Source: Ryuthela nishihirai (taxonomy: Eukaryota; Arthropoda; Arachnida; Araneae; Heptathelidae). Taken from it: a DNA stretch of 64,000 nt. Of the stretch, positions 63,832-64,000 are shown in pieces. The notes below the pieces were generated by a model that searched no databases, had not been told where the DNA came from, and saw only the letters and a list, made by a program, of their open reading frames with translations. The position numbers were made by a program, and so were the translations under genes. Location: the NCBI GenBank assembly GCA_038380435.1, contig JAWZYU010000025.1, forward strand, positions 30,604,707-30,668,706, read 5' to 3'. Position 1 is the first letter of the stretch, and every line of letters begins with the position of its first letter.

Positions 63832-64000
63832 AAGTTGGATTGGATTGTTTTACCTCTGAGCGGCATTTTTTTGCAAACCATGGGCTAAATGGCCAGGTCA
63901 CTTGGACCCCGAAGGCTCAGAGACGGTTGGGGGACCCACTGGGACAGCTGTTGGGAGACAGTTGGTAACCTCTCGTCAAGGCCATCCAGCGTGTTCTTTA
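63832..64000 (-). mobile_element. SINE-A, cut by window edge
   Basis: Tail domain GTTGGATTGGATTGTTTTACC onward to GTGTTCTTTA at the window end. A short deletion lies near GGTTGGGGGACCCACTGGG. Confidence 0.88.

Overview
The window is eukaryotic repeat-rich DNA, most likely from an arthropod. Spiders or other chelicerates are my best guess from the mix of mariner, Tc1, hAT, RTE and Jockey elements and dense tRNA-SINEs, but nothing in the window fixes the species. I see no operons, rRNA genes or intact cellular genes. The only good cellular-gene candidate is a first exon at 5476-5761 that encodes a signal peptide. It sits behind an arthropod-style Inr/DPE core promoter and ends at a strong splice donor.

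The dominant component is one tRNA-derived SINE family, called SINE-A here. It is about 385 bp long, GC-rich, has perfect A and B boxes, has a tRNA-Thr(CGT)-like anticodon loop and ends in AACCC-type repeats. More than 50 full, truncated, nested or dimerised copies lie on both strands, many with 10-14 bp target-site duplications. Its body lacks stops in several frames, so it creates many spurious 60-130 codon open frames. A second, shorter tRNA-SINE (SINE-B) has two copies.

Other elements are: two RTE-like LINE copies (6480-10397, broken; 40853-43900, mostly open) plus two 3' fragments; a 5'-truncated Jockey-like LINE (13399-14756); a DD41D mariner with one stop codon (47881-49347); a Tc1-like transposase relic (30800-32800); hAT-type elements (17885-21530, 50949-51642, 57977-58406, probably 12279-12541); and three families of TA-flanked foldback MITEs.

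Tandem arrays: 31 bp (13140-13398 and 14757-15205), 128 bp (about 28 units, 17995-21530), 42 bp (23850-24235), 24 bp (32930-33190), 40 bp (39345-40852 and 43903-44300) and 94 bp (54800-56345), plus old degenerate arrays at 4130-4240, 61880-62510 and 62510-63830.

The most interesting pattern is that at least three arrays lie inside transposable elements. The 40-bp array is an expansion of an internal piece of one SINE-A copy whose head (39056) and tail (44390) still flank it. The 128-bp array is an expansion inside a hAT-like element with a two-unit sibling at 57977. The 24-bp array lies inside a TA-flanked inverted-repeat element. The window therefore looks like a record of satellite birth within transposons, later cut by other insertions (RTE into the 40-bp array, Jockey into the 31-bp array, SINE-A into Jockey and RTE).
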